From positions 1 through 64,000 of the forward strand of contig CAMIYB010000002.1 in NCBI GenBank assembly GCA_946402945.1: DNA of 64,000 nt, given 5' to 3'. Below are positions 29,476 to 37,832 of this stretch, piece after piece. Position numbers and translations under genes: made by a program. The stretch is from an uncultured Bacteroidales bacterium (GTDB lineage Bacteria; Bacteroidota; Bacteroidia; Bacteroidales; UBA932). The notes below the pieces were generated by a model. That model was given only the letters and a program-made list of their open reading frames with translations. It did not search any database and was not told the DNA's origin. Each line of letters opens with the position of its first letter. Within the stretch, counting starts at the first letter, position 1.

Positions 29476-31692
29476 CTATTGGAAAGACTTGTCCCATTCG
29501 TACCAGACGGCCGGTTCGGGACCCATCCGGAAGGTCAGGGAGGCGCCGGAGCGGATATCTTCGAAATCGATATACGGGCGGTCCCAGGGCTTGCCGTTGA
29601 GCCGGACTTCCTGGATGTAGCGGTTGGCCGGGCTGTTGCCTTCAACCTTAATGGTGAAGCGTTTACCCTCCCCGACCGCAATCGAGGCGCCATCCACCAA
29701 CGGGGAGCCGAACCAATAGCGCGTGGACGCAGGTTCCACCTGGTAGAAGCCCAGTGCGGAGAGGATGTACCAGGCCGACATCTGGCCCACATCTTCGTTG
29801 CCGGAGAGGCCGTCCGGAGCGGCGCTGTACTGCTCCGAGAGGATCTGCCGCACCTTGTCCGCCGTCTTCCCGGGCTCGCCGGCCATTGTGTAGAGATAGA
29901 CGATATGATGGCTGGGCTCGTTGCCATGGACATACTGGCCGATGAGACCGGACATGTCCGGAGAGGCCTCGTCGCCCAGGGCGGAAGGGGCCGTGAAGAG
30001 CGAATCCAGCCGCGCAAGCATGGCTTCGCGACTGCCGAAACAAGCGATCAGGCCGGGCAGGTCGTGGGGCGCCAGCCAGGTGTACTGCCAGGCATTGCCT
30101 TCGCAATAGTCGTTGGCCCGGTGGGGTGCGTAGAAGGGATTGAAGGGCGTGCGCCAGCCCCCGTCCGCCGTACGTCCCCGCACGAAGCCGGTCGCCGGAT
30201 CGAAGAAATGGCGCCAACTGTGGCTCCGCTCCCGGAAGAACGCAGCATCCTCCGCATGTCCGAGCGCCCGGGCGGCACTGGCAACGGCGGCATCGGCGAT
30301 GGCATATTCCATGTCACGGGCACAGGCCTCGGCACACAGGTCACAGGGGATATAGCCGTATTGCTTGCGCAGGTCCTGCCCGCGCTCATCCAGCATCACG
30401 GAAGCCTTGCAGGCCTGATAGGCCCGCTCCCGGTCGAAGCCGGGATAGCCCTTGACGATGGCCTCGGCGACCGCGATGACCCCGGGATTTCCGACCATGC
30501 AGTCGGTCTCGTTGGCCATCAGATGCCAGACGGGGAGTTTCCCCTGCTCGTCGAAGATGGCCAGCATCGTGGAGATGAAATCGGCCCGGCGATCGGGCAG
30601 AATGATGCTATAGAGCGGCATGGCGGCCCGGTAGGTATCCCAAAGGGAGAACGTCGTCGCCGTGCGGTAGCCGGGATCCGGATGGACGGCATCGTCCGCG
30701 CCGCGGTAAGTTCCGTCCACGTCGCAGAACAGGGACGGCGCAATCATCGTATGGTACAGGGCCGTGTAGAAAATCTTCCGGACTTCGGGATCGGAGGTCT
30801 CGACCCGAACGGAGGAAAGGGCCTGCTCCCACCGCCGGGTCGCAGCCAGGCGGACGGCCGTGAAATCCCAGCCCGGAAGTTCGGCCTCCATGGCTTTCTG
30901 CGCACCCTCGACGCCGGTCGGGGACAGGGCGACCTTCAGCAGGACCTGCTCCCCTTCTTCCGTCCGGAAAGAGAAGCGTCCATAACCCGTCAGCGCCGGG
31001 TTATTCGCCCCGGGGACGGCCGTAAAACGGAAGGGTTTGGAGAACTTCGCATAGAAAAACAGTTTCTGGTTCCGGGCCCAGCCGCTGGAATGGCGCCAGC
31101 CGCGGACCGTACAACTGTCCAGTACTTCCAGTCCGGTATCAAAGGGCGCTTCGAAATTGCCGCCGTTCTCCAGATCGAAGACCAGCGCGGCGCAGTCGCT
31201 CGCCGGGAAGGTGTAGCGATGCATCCCGACCCGGTCCGTGGCCGTCAGTTCGGCCGTCACGCCGTAGCGCAGCAGGGGCACGCTGTAATAGCCCGGCACG
31301 GCGACCTCCCGGCTGCGGTCCGCAAGGGACCACAGGCCGCTGCCAGGGTCCGTCTCTACGCCCCTGGCATACACCAGATCCTCCCCCACCACCGGCATCA
31401 CGCCGATGTCGCACAGGTCGCCGATACCGGTTCCGCTCAGATGGGTGTGGCTGAAGCCGATGACGGTCGAGTCGGAACTGTGGTAGCCGGAGCACCAGTC
31501 CCAGGCCTGCGGAATGCTGGTCGGCCCGAGTTGGACCATGCCGAAGGGCACGCCCGCCCCGACAAACACATGTCCGTGACCACCGCTTCCAATACGCGGA
31601 TCAACTTGATTGACAATGTTTTCCTGCGGGACAACCCCGGTACAGGCCGCCGCCGCGGCCAAAAGAATGGAGAAGAGAAAGAATTTTCGCAT
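29476..31692 (-). CDS. GH92 alpha-mannosidase, lipoprotein
   Basis: 738 residues with a lipobox-like signal (A-A-A-A-C, Cys17). The N-terminal beta-sandwich starts V-D-P-R-I-G-S-G-G-H-G-H-V-F; F-S-H-T-H-L-S-G-T-G and the catalytic H-G-N-E-P-S-H-H (acid Glu near 591) and G-N-E-D-V-G-Q-M-S-A-W-Y segments are all present. GH92 enzymes are calcium-dependent, inverting exo-alpha-mannosidases acting on N-glycans and yeast mannan. Its position in a SusCD operon with a GH99-like gene supports alpha-mannoside degradation. Linkage preference (1,2, 1,3 or 1,6) cannot be read directly. Confidence 0.92.
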   Translation of the reverse strand: MRKFFLFSILLAAAAACTGVVPQENIVNQVDPRIGSGGHGHVFVGAGVPFGMVQLGPTSIPQAWDWCSGYHSSDSTVIGFSHTHLSGTGIGDLCDIGVMPVVGEDLVYARGVETDPGSGLWSLADRSREVAVPGYYSVPLLRYGVTAELTATDRVGMHRYTFPASDCAALVFDLENGGNFEAPFDTGLEVLDSCTVRGWRHSSGWARNQKLFFYAKFSKPFRFTAVPGANNPALTGYGRFSFRTEEGEQVLLKVALSPTGVEGAQKAMEAELPGWDFTAVRLAATRRWEQALSSVRVETSDPEVRKIFYTALYHTMIAPSLFCDVDGTYRGADDAVHPDPGYRTATTFSLWDTYRAAMPLYSIILPDRRADFISTMLAIFDEQGKLPVWHLMANETDCMVGNPGVIAVAEAIVKGYPGFDRERAYQACKASVMLDERGQDLRKQYGYIPCDLCAEACARDMEYAIADAAVASAARALGHAEDAAFFRERSHSWRHFFDPATGFVRGRTADGGWRTPFNPFYAPHRANDYCEGNAWQYTWLAPHDLPGLIACFGSREAMLARLDSLFTAPSALGDEASPDMSGLIGQYVHGNEPSHHIVYLYTMAGEPGKTADKVRQILSEQYSAAPDGLSGNEDVGQMSAWYILSALGFYQVEPASTRYWFGSPLVDGASIAVGEGKRFTIKVEGNSPANRYIQEVRLNGKPWDRPYIDFEDIRSGASLTFRMGPEPAVWYEWDKSFQ

Positions 31693-31701
31693 GCGGTATT
31701 A

Positions 31702-32733
31702 TTATTCGATGGGTCTTTCAGGATGGATGGCCTCCTGCCGGATACCGTTGTCCGGGACAAAGTCAATGTCCAGGATTTCGGCGATGGTGGCGGCAATCTG
31801 CAGGTTCTTGTAGTCCGGGGCGTCCGAAACCTCGCCCAGCACGGGAATCCCCCGGCCGAAGGCCAGGAAAAACGTCTCTCCGGATCCGGGAGAGCCGTCA
31901 CCGTGAAGCGGGAAATCGCTTCCATATCCCCGTCCATGGTCCGTCGTCACCAGATAAGTGGTCCTGCCTTTGTAGAAGGGATCCGCCTCGCAGGTTTCCA
32001 CGATGCCGCGGATGAAAGCGTCCGTCGCCCGAGCCGAGGACAGATAACGGTCATAACGCTTGGCATGCGCCCATTCATCCGTCTCGCCGAGGGAGACGTA
32101 CAGGACTTTGGGATGGTCCTTGCGCAGGGATTCCAGCGCATAGGCATAGGTAAAGGCATCGAAGCGCTCGCCGCCCCAGATGCGCGGCATCCCTTCCTGC
32201 ATCTTATCCAGCAGCCGGGTAAATTCGGTGTCGGACAGGCCCGGATCGTAGGCCGAACTGCCGGGGATGACGCCCCTTTCGCAGCCGACGGCATGCTTAA
32301 CCTGCCTCCAGGAAGCATACACCATGACACGCCCGGCATAGCGGGGATCGCGGCCGGCCACCTCCAGGACGCTTGTATTGGGATTCGGGACCGCATCATT
32401 GCTGGTGATCCGCCCGTCATCGGCATAGCCGCAGAAAATCTCGCTATAGCCGGGATAAGAGAACCAGAAGCGGTTGCTCATGTCCACTTTGCTGCCGAGA
32501 AGACGGTTCCCGAGCAGGTAACCATGCTCCGGCACATAGGACCAGATAAAGGGGAAAATGGAGTCACGCGGCTCGGTCCGGTCGGTCAGCGTGGAGTCCG
32601 CCCCGCCGAACAGTTCGACCCAGCGCAGGCCGTCGAAAGTGATGATGACCAGCCGGGGGTCGTTGTCCTTCTTTTCGCAGGACACCGCGGCGAGCAGGAG
32701 GAAAAGCAGGATGGGAAACAGGATCTTTTTCAT
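31702..32733 (-). CDS. Alkaline-phosphatase-superfamily lipoprotein (paralogue 1)
   Basis: 343 residues, lipobox A-A-V-S-C (Cys19). Metal and nucleophile motifs: I-I-T-F-D-G-L-R-W, W-F-S-Y-P-G-Y-S-E (probable Ser nucleophile where ENPPs have Thr), E-T-D-E-W-A-H, and T-T-D-H-G-R-G. It is collinear with the paralogue at 33758-34837, including P-F-I-W-S-Y-V-P and the C-terminal D-F-V-P-D-N-G. It is likely a periplasmic or surface phosphodiesterase or phosphatase acting on a substituent of the PUL glycan. It starts 17 nt after the MBL-fold gene and ends 9 nt before GH92. Confidence 0.82.
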   Translation of the reverse strand: MKKILFPILLFLLLAAVSCEKKDNDPRLVIITFDGLRWVELFGGADSTLTDRTEPRDSIFPFIWSYVPEHGYLLGNRLLGSKVDMSNRFWFSYPGYSEIFCGYADDGRITSNDAVPNPNTSVLEVAGRDPRYAGRVMVYASWRQVKHAVGCERGVIPGSSAYDPGLSDTEFTRLLDKMQEGMPRIWGGERFDAFTYAYALESLRKDHPKVLYVSLGETDEWAHAKRYDRYLSSARATDAFIRGIVETCEADPFYKGRTTYLVTTDHGRGYGSDFPLHGDGSPGSGETFFLAFGRGIPVLGEVSDAPDYKNLQIAATIAEILDIDFVPDNGIRQEAIHPERPIE

Positions 32734-32750
32734 AGGTTGTCAGTTATTGA

Positions 32751-33761
32751 TCAGCGACAGTCGATCCATTCGCCCCAGCCCAGGACGGAGAAGGGGCAGT
32801 CCGGGCGGATGACTTCGCGCAATTTGTAGTCACTCAGCCAGAAAGCCTCCCTGTGCCCGGTCGAATGGCCCATTTCGTTTTCATGGCCGGAAAGGATCAG
32901 GCGTGGAGCGAAGGCGGAGACGAACTGTTCCATCGAGGGGGTCCATCCGTCCATCAGCAGCACATCGCTGGGAGGGAGGGTCCCGGACAGGCGGCCGATC
33001 CAATCCAGATCGGCCTGATGGGCCTGATCCCCGGTATGCGTGACCGTAAAACCGCCGGGGAATGTCAGTTGGTAGATGTTGTTGCGGATGGCCCGTGTGG
33101 GCGTTTCATCCTGATGTCCGGGCAGCACGCGGACCTGTACCCCGGCAAGCGGATGCACGCCGCCGTCGAGGTGGAGAATCCGGCTGTCGTCCGCCCAGGC
33201 GTCCTCCGGCATACAGACCGGCTTTCCTGCCTCCAGGAAGGCCTCGACGACGATCCTGTCCAGATGGTCGGGATGACGGTGCGTCACCAGCAGGGCGTCG
33301 CAGTGCGCGCTCAGCGCCCGGAGACGGGCGGCAGGGACAAAGCGGCCCTCACGGCCGTTGAGATCGACGGCGACGGTCGCCTTTCTGGTCCGGACGATGA
33401 ATCCGTCGTTGTATATCTTGTAGATGCGGACTTTCCCGCGCAGGGGGCGCTCCAAGTCCTGCAGGACCTTGCCCATCCGGCTGTCGACAAAGTCCCGGAA
33501 AGCCGCCGTCGTATCCGGGCGGGGCGTGTGGAGGAACGCATCCAGGCTGCACAGGATCAGTTGGCGGGCCGCATCCTGCTCCCCATGGGACACGACCGGA
33601 GGGCGGGCGTCCATCGCCTTGTCGATGGCAAGGAGCAGGAGGCTGTCCTGCACAGCCATGTAACGGGGAACGTCATTCCAATATTGCAGGGGTAAACGAC
33701 TTTGCTGCGCAAAAACGAATTGGCTGAGCAGCAGAAATGCCAGAATTGCCTTTCCTTTCAT
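32751..33761 (-). CDS. Secreted metallo-beta-lactamase-fold hydrolase, PUL member
   Basis: 336 residues with a signal peptide (MKGKAILAFLLLSQFVFA). The zinc motif T-H-R-H-P-D-H-L-D (HxHxDH) lies near residue 160, with T-G-D-Q-A-H and S-G-H-E-N as later ligands. The first 110 residues form a helical extension not found in minimal MBL proteins. The pattern is closest to UlaG/NAPE-PLD-like members, which cleave lactones or phosphodiesters; that is a suggestion only. It overlaps the preceding phosphodiesterase-like gene by 4 nt. Confidence 0.75.
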   Translation of the reverse strand: MKGKAILAFLLLSQFVFAQQSRLPLQYWNDVPRYMAVQDSLLLLAIDKAMDARPPVVSHGEQDAARQLILCSLDAFLHTPRPDTTAAFRDFVDSRMGKVLQDLERPLRGKVRIYKIYNDGFIVRTRKATVAVDLNGREGRFVPAARLRALSAHCDALLVTHRHPDHLDRIVVEAFLEAGKPVCMPEDAWADDSRILHLDGGVHPLAGVQVRVLPGHQDETPTRAIRNNIYQLTFPGGFTVTHTGDQAHQADLDWIGRLSGTLPPSDVLLMDGWTPSMEQFVSAFAPRLILSGHENEMGHSTGHREAFWLSDYKLREVIRPDCPFSVLGWGEWIDCR

Positions 33762-34837
33762 TGTTCGGGGTGGATTGCGTCCTGTTTGACACCGTTATCA
33801 GGAACAAAATCCAGACCAAGGATCTCGGAAATGGTGGCGGCAACCTGCATTCCTTTATAATCAGGCGTATTTTCGACCTCGCCGAGGGCGGGAATCCCCT
33901 TGCCGAACGCGGCGAAGAAGAGTTCGCCGGAGCCGGCCGCTCCCGAACCGTGGTCCTTGAAATCATCCCCGCTGCCCCGGCCGTGGTCGGTCAGGAGGAG
34001 GTATGTGGTCTTCCCTCTGTAGAAAGGATCGGACTCACAGGTCTCCACGATGTTTCGGATAAAGGTATCCGTCTTCCGGGCCGCATCCAGGTAGCGGTCG
34101 TAGCGTTTTTCGTGCGGCCATGCATCCGTCTCGCAGAAAGAGATATACATCACCTTGGGATGGTCGCTCCTGAGCGTCTCTTTCGCATAGGCGTAGGTAA
34201 AGGCATCGTAGCGGTCCCTCGGCCAGACGACGGGCATGCCTTCCAGCATCTCGTCCACCAGACGGATCGCCTCGGACGGATGCCTGGCGACGCTTTTGTC
34301 ATATCCCGTACTGGCGGGGAAAGCACCCCGCTCGCAATTGAGGGCATATTTGATGATCGTCCAGGAACCGTACACCGCAACGCGGCCGGCATAGCGCGGA
34401 TCGCGGTTGGCCACTTCGAAGACGCTGGTATTGGCGTTCATCTCGGCCTTGTTGCTGGTAATCCTTTCGTCGTCGGGAAAACCGCAGAACATCTCGTTGT
34501 AGCCCGGATAGGAGAACCACATCCTGTTGGCCATGTCCATCCGGCTGCCCAGCCAGCGGTTGCCGACCAGATAGCCATGCCCGGGGACATAACTCCAGAT
34601 GAAGGGAAGAAGGGCCTCCCGCCGCTCGGCAGGCGTCTGGCGCCAATACTTCTCCGCGGCCTGTCTGTCTTTCACATAGTCCGGACGGGCCAGCATCGCG
34701 GAGTCGGCGCCGCCGAAAACTTCGGACCAGCGCAAACCGTCGAAGGAAATGACAATCAGACGGGGGTCATTGTCACCCCGCCGGCAGGACGAGGCCAGGA
34801 GCAGGAAGGCAAGAAAGAGAAGAACGGATTTTTTCAT
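33758..34837 (-). CDS. Alkaline-phosphatase-superfamily lipoprotein (paralogue 2)
   Basis: 359 residues, lipobox L-A-S-S-C (Cys18). It shares the motifs of paralogue 1 (I-S-F-D-G-L-R-W, W-F-S-Y-P-G-Y-N-E, L-T-D-H-G-R-G) but has an extra 15-20 residues near position 65 and different loop residues in the nucleophile segment. It overlaps both neighbours (GH99-like and MBL-fold) by 4 nt, so the three genes are tightly coupled. Likely function: hydrolysis of phosphate esters on the PUL substrate. Confidence 0.82.
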   Translation of the reverse strand: MKKSVLLFLAFLLLASSCRRGDNDPRLIVISFDGLRWSEVFGGADSAMLARPDYVKDRQAAEKYWRQTPAERREALLPFIWSYVPGHGYLVGNRWLGSRMDMANRMWFSYPGYNEMFCGFPDDERITSNKAEMNANTSVFEVANRDPRYAGRVAVYGSWTIIKYALNCERGAFPASTGYDKSVARHPSEAIRLVDEMLEGMPVVWPRDRYDAFTYAYAKETLRSDHPKVMYISFCETDAWPHEKRYDRYLDAARKTDTFIRNIVETCESDPFYRGKTTYLLLTDHGRGSGDDFKDHGSGAAGSGELFFAAFGKGIPALGEVENTPDYKGMQVAATISEILGLDFVPDNGVKQDAIHPEQ

Positions 34838-36342
34838 CGCGAAGGTAATCTTTGCTTCAAGGGGGCCTCGCCCCGGAACATTTTACGTGCCTGCCCGGTC
34901 AGCCACAGATACCAGTCCGTATCCTTTCCGTCGTCGATGCCCTGGAAAACGACGTCCAGGTCACTGGCTTTTTCGCACCAGACGAAATTTCCGGAGGGTC
35001 TCGTGGGAGACATGGCATATCCGCCGGAGGAGGTGAAGCCGACCCAGTAGTCGGGACCGTCATAGGTATTGGAAGGGACATTGGACACATTGAGTTGCTT
35101 GAAAATCGCCGTGCCCTCGTCCATCTCGTCGAACATGCCGATATAGATGGATTCCACCCCTGCGGAAATGTTGCTGTAGAACTGCTCCCAATAGAACTTT
35201 CCGCCCTTCCGGAAGCCGGTGCGGGTCGCATCCGCAGCCCCTCTGAAATGGTCCGGATACATGTTCCGGTCGCAGAAACCGGGGAAGATATGCGCCGCGT
35301 AGGAAACCGTATGGCTGTCGGTAGAATAGCCGTTGGCCTTATTAATATCGTCCTGGATACGCTTTTGCCACTTGCTGTCGGAAAAGGAGGAAGCATCGTA
35401 GCGACCGGCCATCCAGGGGAAGAATCCGTCGCTCTTGCTGACCAGATTCAGCAGGATGGAATGTTCCGTTCCGGACACGCAGTCGGTCGTTCCGTCCCGC
35501 CAATAACCCGGGACGCCCAGGAAGATGCTCCAGCCCTGCTGCCGCAGTTTCTCAATCAGCGGTTTCACGACCGAAGGGCGGGGATGACGGTCTCCGGAAA
35601 GACCGACGCCCCACAAACCCAGCATCGGTTTTCCATTCTCGTGAAGGTAGTATTTCTGTACGGAACGGTCCTTGAGGCGGTATTCCTCCATCAGGGCGGC
35701 GGCGTCCGTCACGAGGGGTTCCAGCGCTTCTTCCGTCGTCCATCCGCTCATGTCATACATGACGGCGATGGCGCGTCCGTACTGGTTGGAGGCCTTCATC
35801 GCGCTGCGGAGCACCTTGTCGCAATGGTCCTTGTTTTTGGCATTGCGGATTGAGCTTACGAAGCGCTGCATCCAGACCCCGTCCAGGCCGTAATCCTGCA
35901 TCCACTTGAAGTGGAGCATCACCGTTTCCTCATCGTAGGAACTGAACACCGACGCATGGCTGCCGTCCGGAAGGATGAAGGGGGCACTCTTCGAAGTTTT
36001 TTCGACCGTATACTTTTTCTCGTATTCCCGCATATCCGGCCAGAAATCGATGGAGTTCCGCAGGACACCCGGGCCGAACTGCCCGTTGAGCTGGTAGTGG
36101 TACCAGGCACCGCCGGCGGTCAGCGGCGAACCATCCCCGGGCGTTCCGAACCATCCCTGATAACCGGCCATGATCAAACCCTTGTAGGTATCATAGGGTT
36201 CGCCGTCCTGATGGATAGGAATGGTCACGGGACGTGTCGTTTCCTCGATATCCCCCGAATAATCCGGGGTGATTTTCACGGGTTTGCAGGAACAGGTGAT
36301 CAGGCAGAGCCCGATAAGTCCCCCTAAGCAAAATCTTCTCAT
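34834..36342 (-). CDS. GH71/GH99-like lipoprotein, endo-alpha-mannosidase candidate
   Basis: 502 residues, lipobox I-T-C-S-C. The start of the domain (G-L-I-M-A-G-Y-Q-G-W-F-G) and H-F-K-W-M-Q-D-Y-G-L-D-G-V-W-M-Q-R-F resemble the GH99-like barrel. F-D-E-M-D-E-G-T, at about 404-411, matches the GH99 active-site N-E-W-H-E-G-T pattern, with glutamates three apart (about E406 and E409). GH99 enzymes are retaining endo-alpha-1,2-mannosidases/mannanases that act on N-glycan or fungal mannan side chains. Substrate assignment is inference from this motif and from the GH92 neighbour. It overlaps both flanking genes by 4 nt. Confidence 0.78.
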   Translation of the reverse strand: MRRFCLGGLIGLCLITCSCKPVKITPDYSGDIEETTRPVTIPIHQDGEPYDTYKGLIMAGYQGWFGTPGDGSPLTAGGAWYHYQLNGQFGPGVLRNSIDFWPDMREYEKKYTVEKTSKSAPFILPDGSHASVFSSYDEETVMLHFKWMQDYGLDGVWMQRFVSSIRNAKNKDHCDKVLRSAMKASNQYGRAIAVMYDMSGWTTEEALEPLVTDAAALMEEYRLKDRSVQKYYLHENGKPMLGLWGVGLSGDRHPRPSVVKPLIEKLRQQGWSIFLGVPGYWRDGTTDCVSGTEHSILLNLVSKSDGFFPWMAGRYDASSFSDSKWQKRIQDDINKANGYSTDSHTVSYAAHIFPGFCDRNMYPDHFRGAADATRTGFRKGGKFYWEQFYSNISAGVESIYIGMFDEMDEGTAIFKQLNVSNVPSNTYDGPDYWVGFTSSGGYAMSPTRPSGNFVWCEKASDLDVVFQGIDDGKDTDWYLWLTGQARKMFRGEAPLKQRLPSR

Positions 36343-37832
36343 TTATCTGTTCTGAACGGCATAAGCGGAAGACCGTTCTGCCCTTTTACATTTCCGACTT
36401 TATAGTTGTAGAAACAGTAGCGCACGGCAACAGGAGCCGACACCGACGGAGAACTGACCGCAATCCGGCCTCCGCTCAGGAGGGCATTCGCCGGGTAGAA
36501 TTTCTTGTCGGCACCGCAGATTTCAAATCCGGTATAACTGTCAGTGGGAGGGGCCAGCGGCTCATCCTGCACAGAGACCATGATGCGGTTGCCGGTAACT
36601 TCCATCGAGGCGAATCTGGGAGACAGGGCATCGATATCCCACCCATAGGTTTTGGCCAGGGCGAGGTTGGCCAGGCGTCTGCCCACTTCAATTTTCCGGG
36701 TCGGGTGGATATTGGACTTGTCTCCGATATCCAGCGTACAAATCATCCCGCTGCCGGGAATGGACTCCAGGCTCTTCTCCTGGGCCTCCCGCATCAGGGC
36801 AGCCGTCGTCTTGGTGGCATTGCCATAATCGTATGGGGCGATCTGGACATAGTAGAACGGGAAATCCCCGCAGTTCCATTTGGCACGCAGGTCCTCGACA
36901 AAGGCCTTCTGCAGGGCCGGATACTGCTGATAATTCCCGGAGTTGCTCTCACCCTGGTACCAGATCATACCGGCGATGGGCATCACCCGGAACGGAGCCA
37001 GTTTGGCATTGTACTCCACACAGGGATAGTTGAAAAAATTGCCGTCGGTGATCGTGGCCGACTTCATCTCGTCGATTTTGATGGACGGGAAGGCGGAAGC
37101 GGCCTCCTCGCTCATCCACGTCTCGATTTTCGTCGAGCCCATGGAGGCGACGATCAGGCCGACGGGGACGCCCAGTTCCTTCTGCAGCGCCAGACCGAAG
37201 GTATAGGCCGTGGCACTGGCATAGCGGACATCGTCGGGCTTGTTCTTTCCCCAACGTCCCTTGACCCGGTCCTGCGGCTCCTTGCTGTACTGGCGGAACC
37301 AGGCGCCGTTCTCGTTATCCATCAGGAAGATCCTCAGCGGAACGGCCGGATCGGCCTCTTCGATCAGGGCCTGTGAATCCGGAACCGGCTGGCCGTCAAA
37401 GCCGTTTACGGGCATTTCCATGTTGGACTGCCCGCTGCACAGCCACACTTCTCCCAAATAGATGTCATTGAGGGTCGTGCAGCCGTTGCAATAGATGGAA
37501 ATCGAATAGGGCCCGCCGGCGTCTCCGGTAGGGACCTCCGCGATCCAACGTCGGTTTTCTCCCGCGACCGCGACGACATCCCGGTCCGTCCAGGACGGAA
37601 GTACATGAACTTCCGTCCCGGCGGCCAGGCTTGTCCCCCAGATACGAACCGTCGAATGCTGCTGCAGGACCATGCCGTCGGTAAAGAGAGTCGGCAAGGA
37701 GATTTCCGCGGCGAATTCGGCGTTCTTTTTCCAATCCGCTTCCCGCTTCCCGCACGAGGCGAGAAGGGGGAAGAGGGTCAGGAAAAGGGTCGTAATGAGG
37801 GGAAGGAAATGCACTTTAATTGTACTCCTCAT
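36339..37832 (-). CDS. Sialate O-acetylesterase-like SGNH esterase, lipoprotein
   Basis: 497 residues, lipobox L-L-A-S-C (Cys27). A beta-domain (L-F-T-D-G-M-V-L-Q-Q-H) precedes the esterase domain with G-Q-S-N-M-E-M-P (Ser near 134), W-Y-Q-G-E-S-N and the catalytic pair D-K-S-N-I-H-P near 375. This is the pattern of 9-O-acetylsialic acid esterases, though many PUL members deacetylate other sugars. The ATG at 37832 overlaps the previous gene by 17 nt; a GTG at 37814, one nt after the upstream stop, is an alternative with a shorter n-region. It suggests the imported glycan carries O-acetyl groups. Confidence 0.85.
   Translation of the reverse strand: MRSTIKVHFLPLITTLFLTLFPLLASCGKREADWKKNAEFAAEISLPTLFTDGMVLQQHSTVRIWGTSLAAGTEVHVLPSWTDRDVVAVAGENRRWIAEVPTGDAGGPYSISIYCNGCTTLNDIYLGEVWLCSGQSNMEMPVNGFDGQPVPDSQALIEEADPAVPLRIFLMDNENGAWFRQYSKEPQDRVKGRWGKNKPDDVRYASATAYTFGLALQKELGVPVGLIVASMGSTKIETWMSEEAASAFPSIKIDEMKSATITDGNFFNYPCVEYNAKLAPFRVMPIAGMIWYQGESNSGNYQQYPALQKAFVEDLRAKWNCGDFPFYYVQIAPYDYGNATKTTAALMREAQEKSLESIPGSGMICTLDIGDKSNIHPTRKIEVGRRLANLALAKTYGWDIDALSPRFASMEVTGNRIMVSVQDEPLAPPTDSYTGFEICGADKKFYPANALLSGGRIAVSSPSVSAPVAVRYCFYNYKVGNVKGQNGLPLMPFRTDK

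Noticed and set aside
29407..32829. Long plus-strand open frame (1140 codons) opposite the GH92 and phosphodiesterase-like genes
   Set aside because: It is a codon-bias shadow of high-GC genes on the minus strand; its translation has no family features and it crosses several real gene boundaries.
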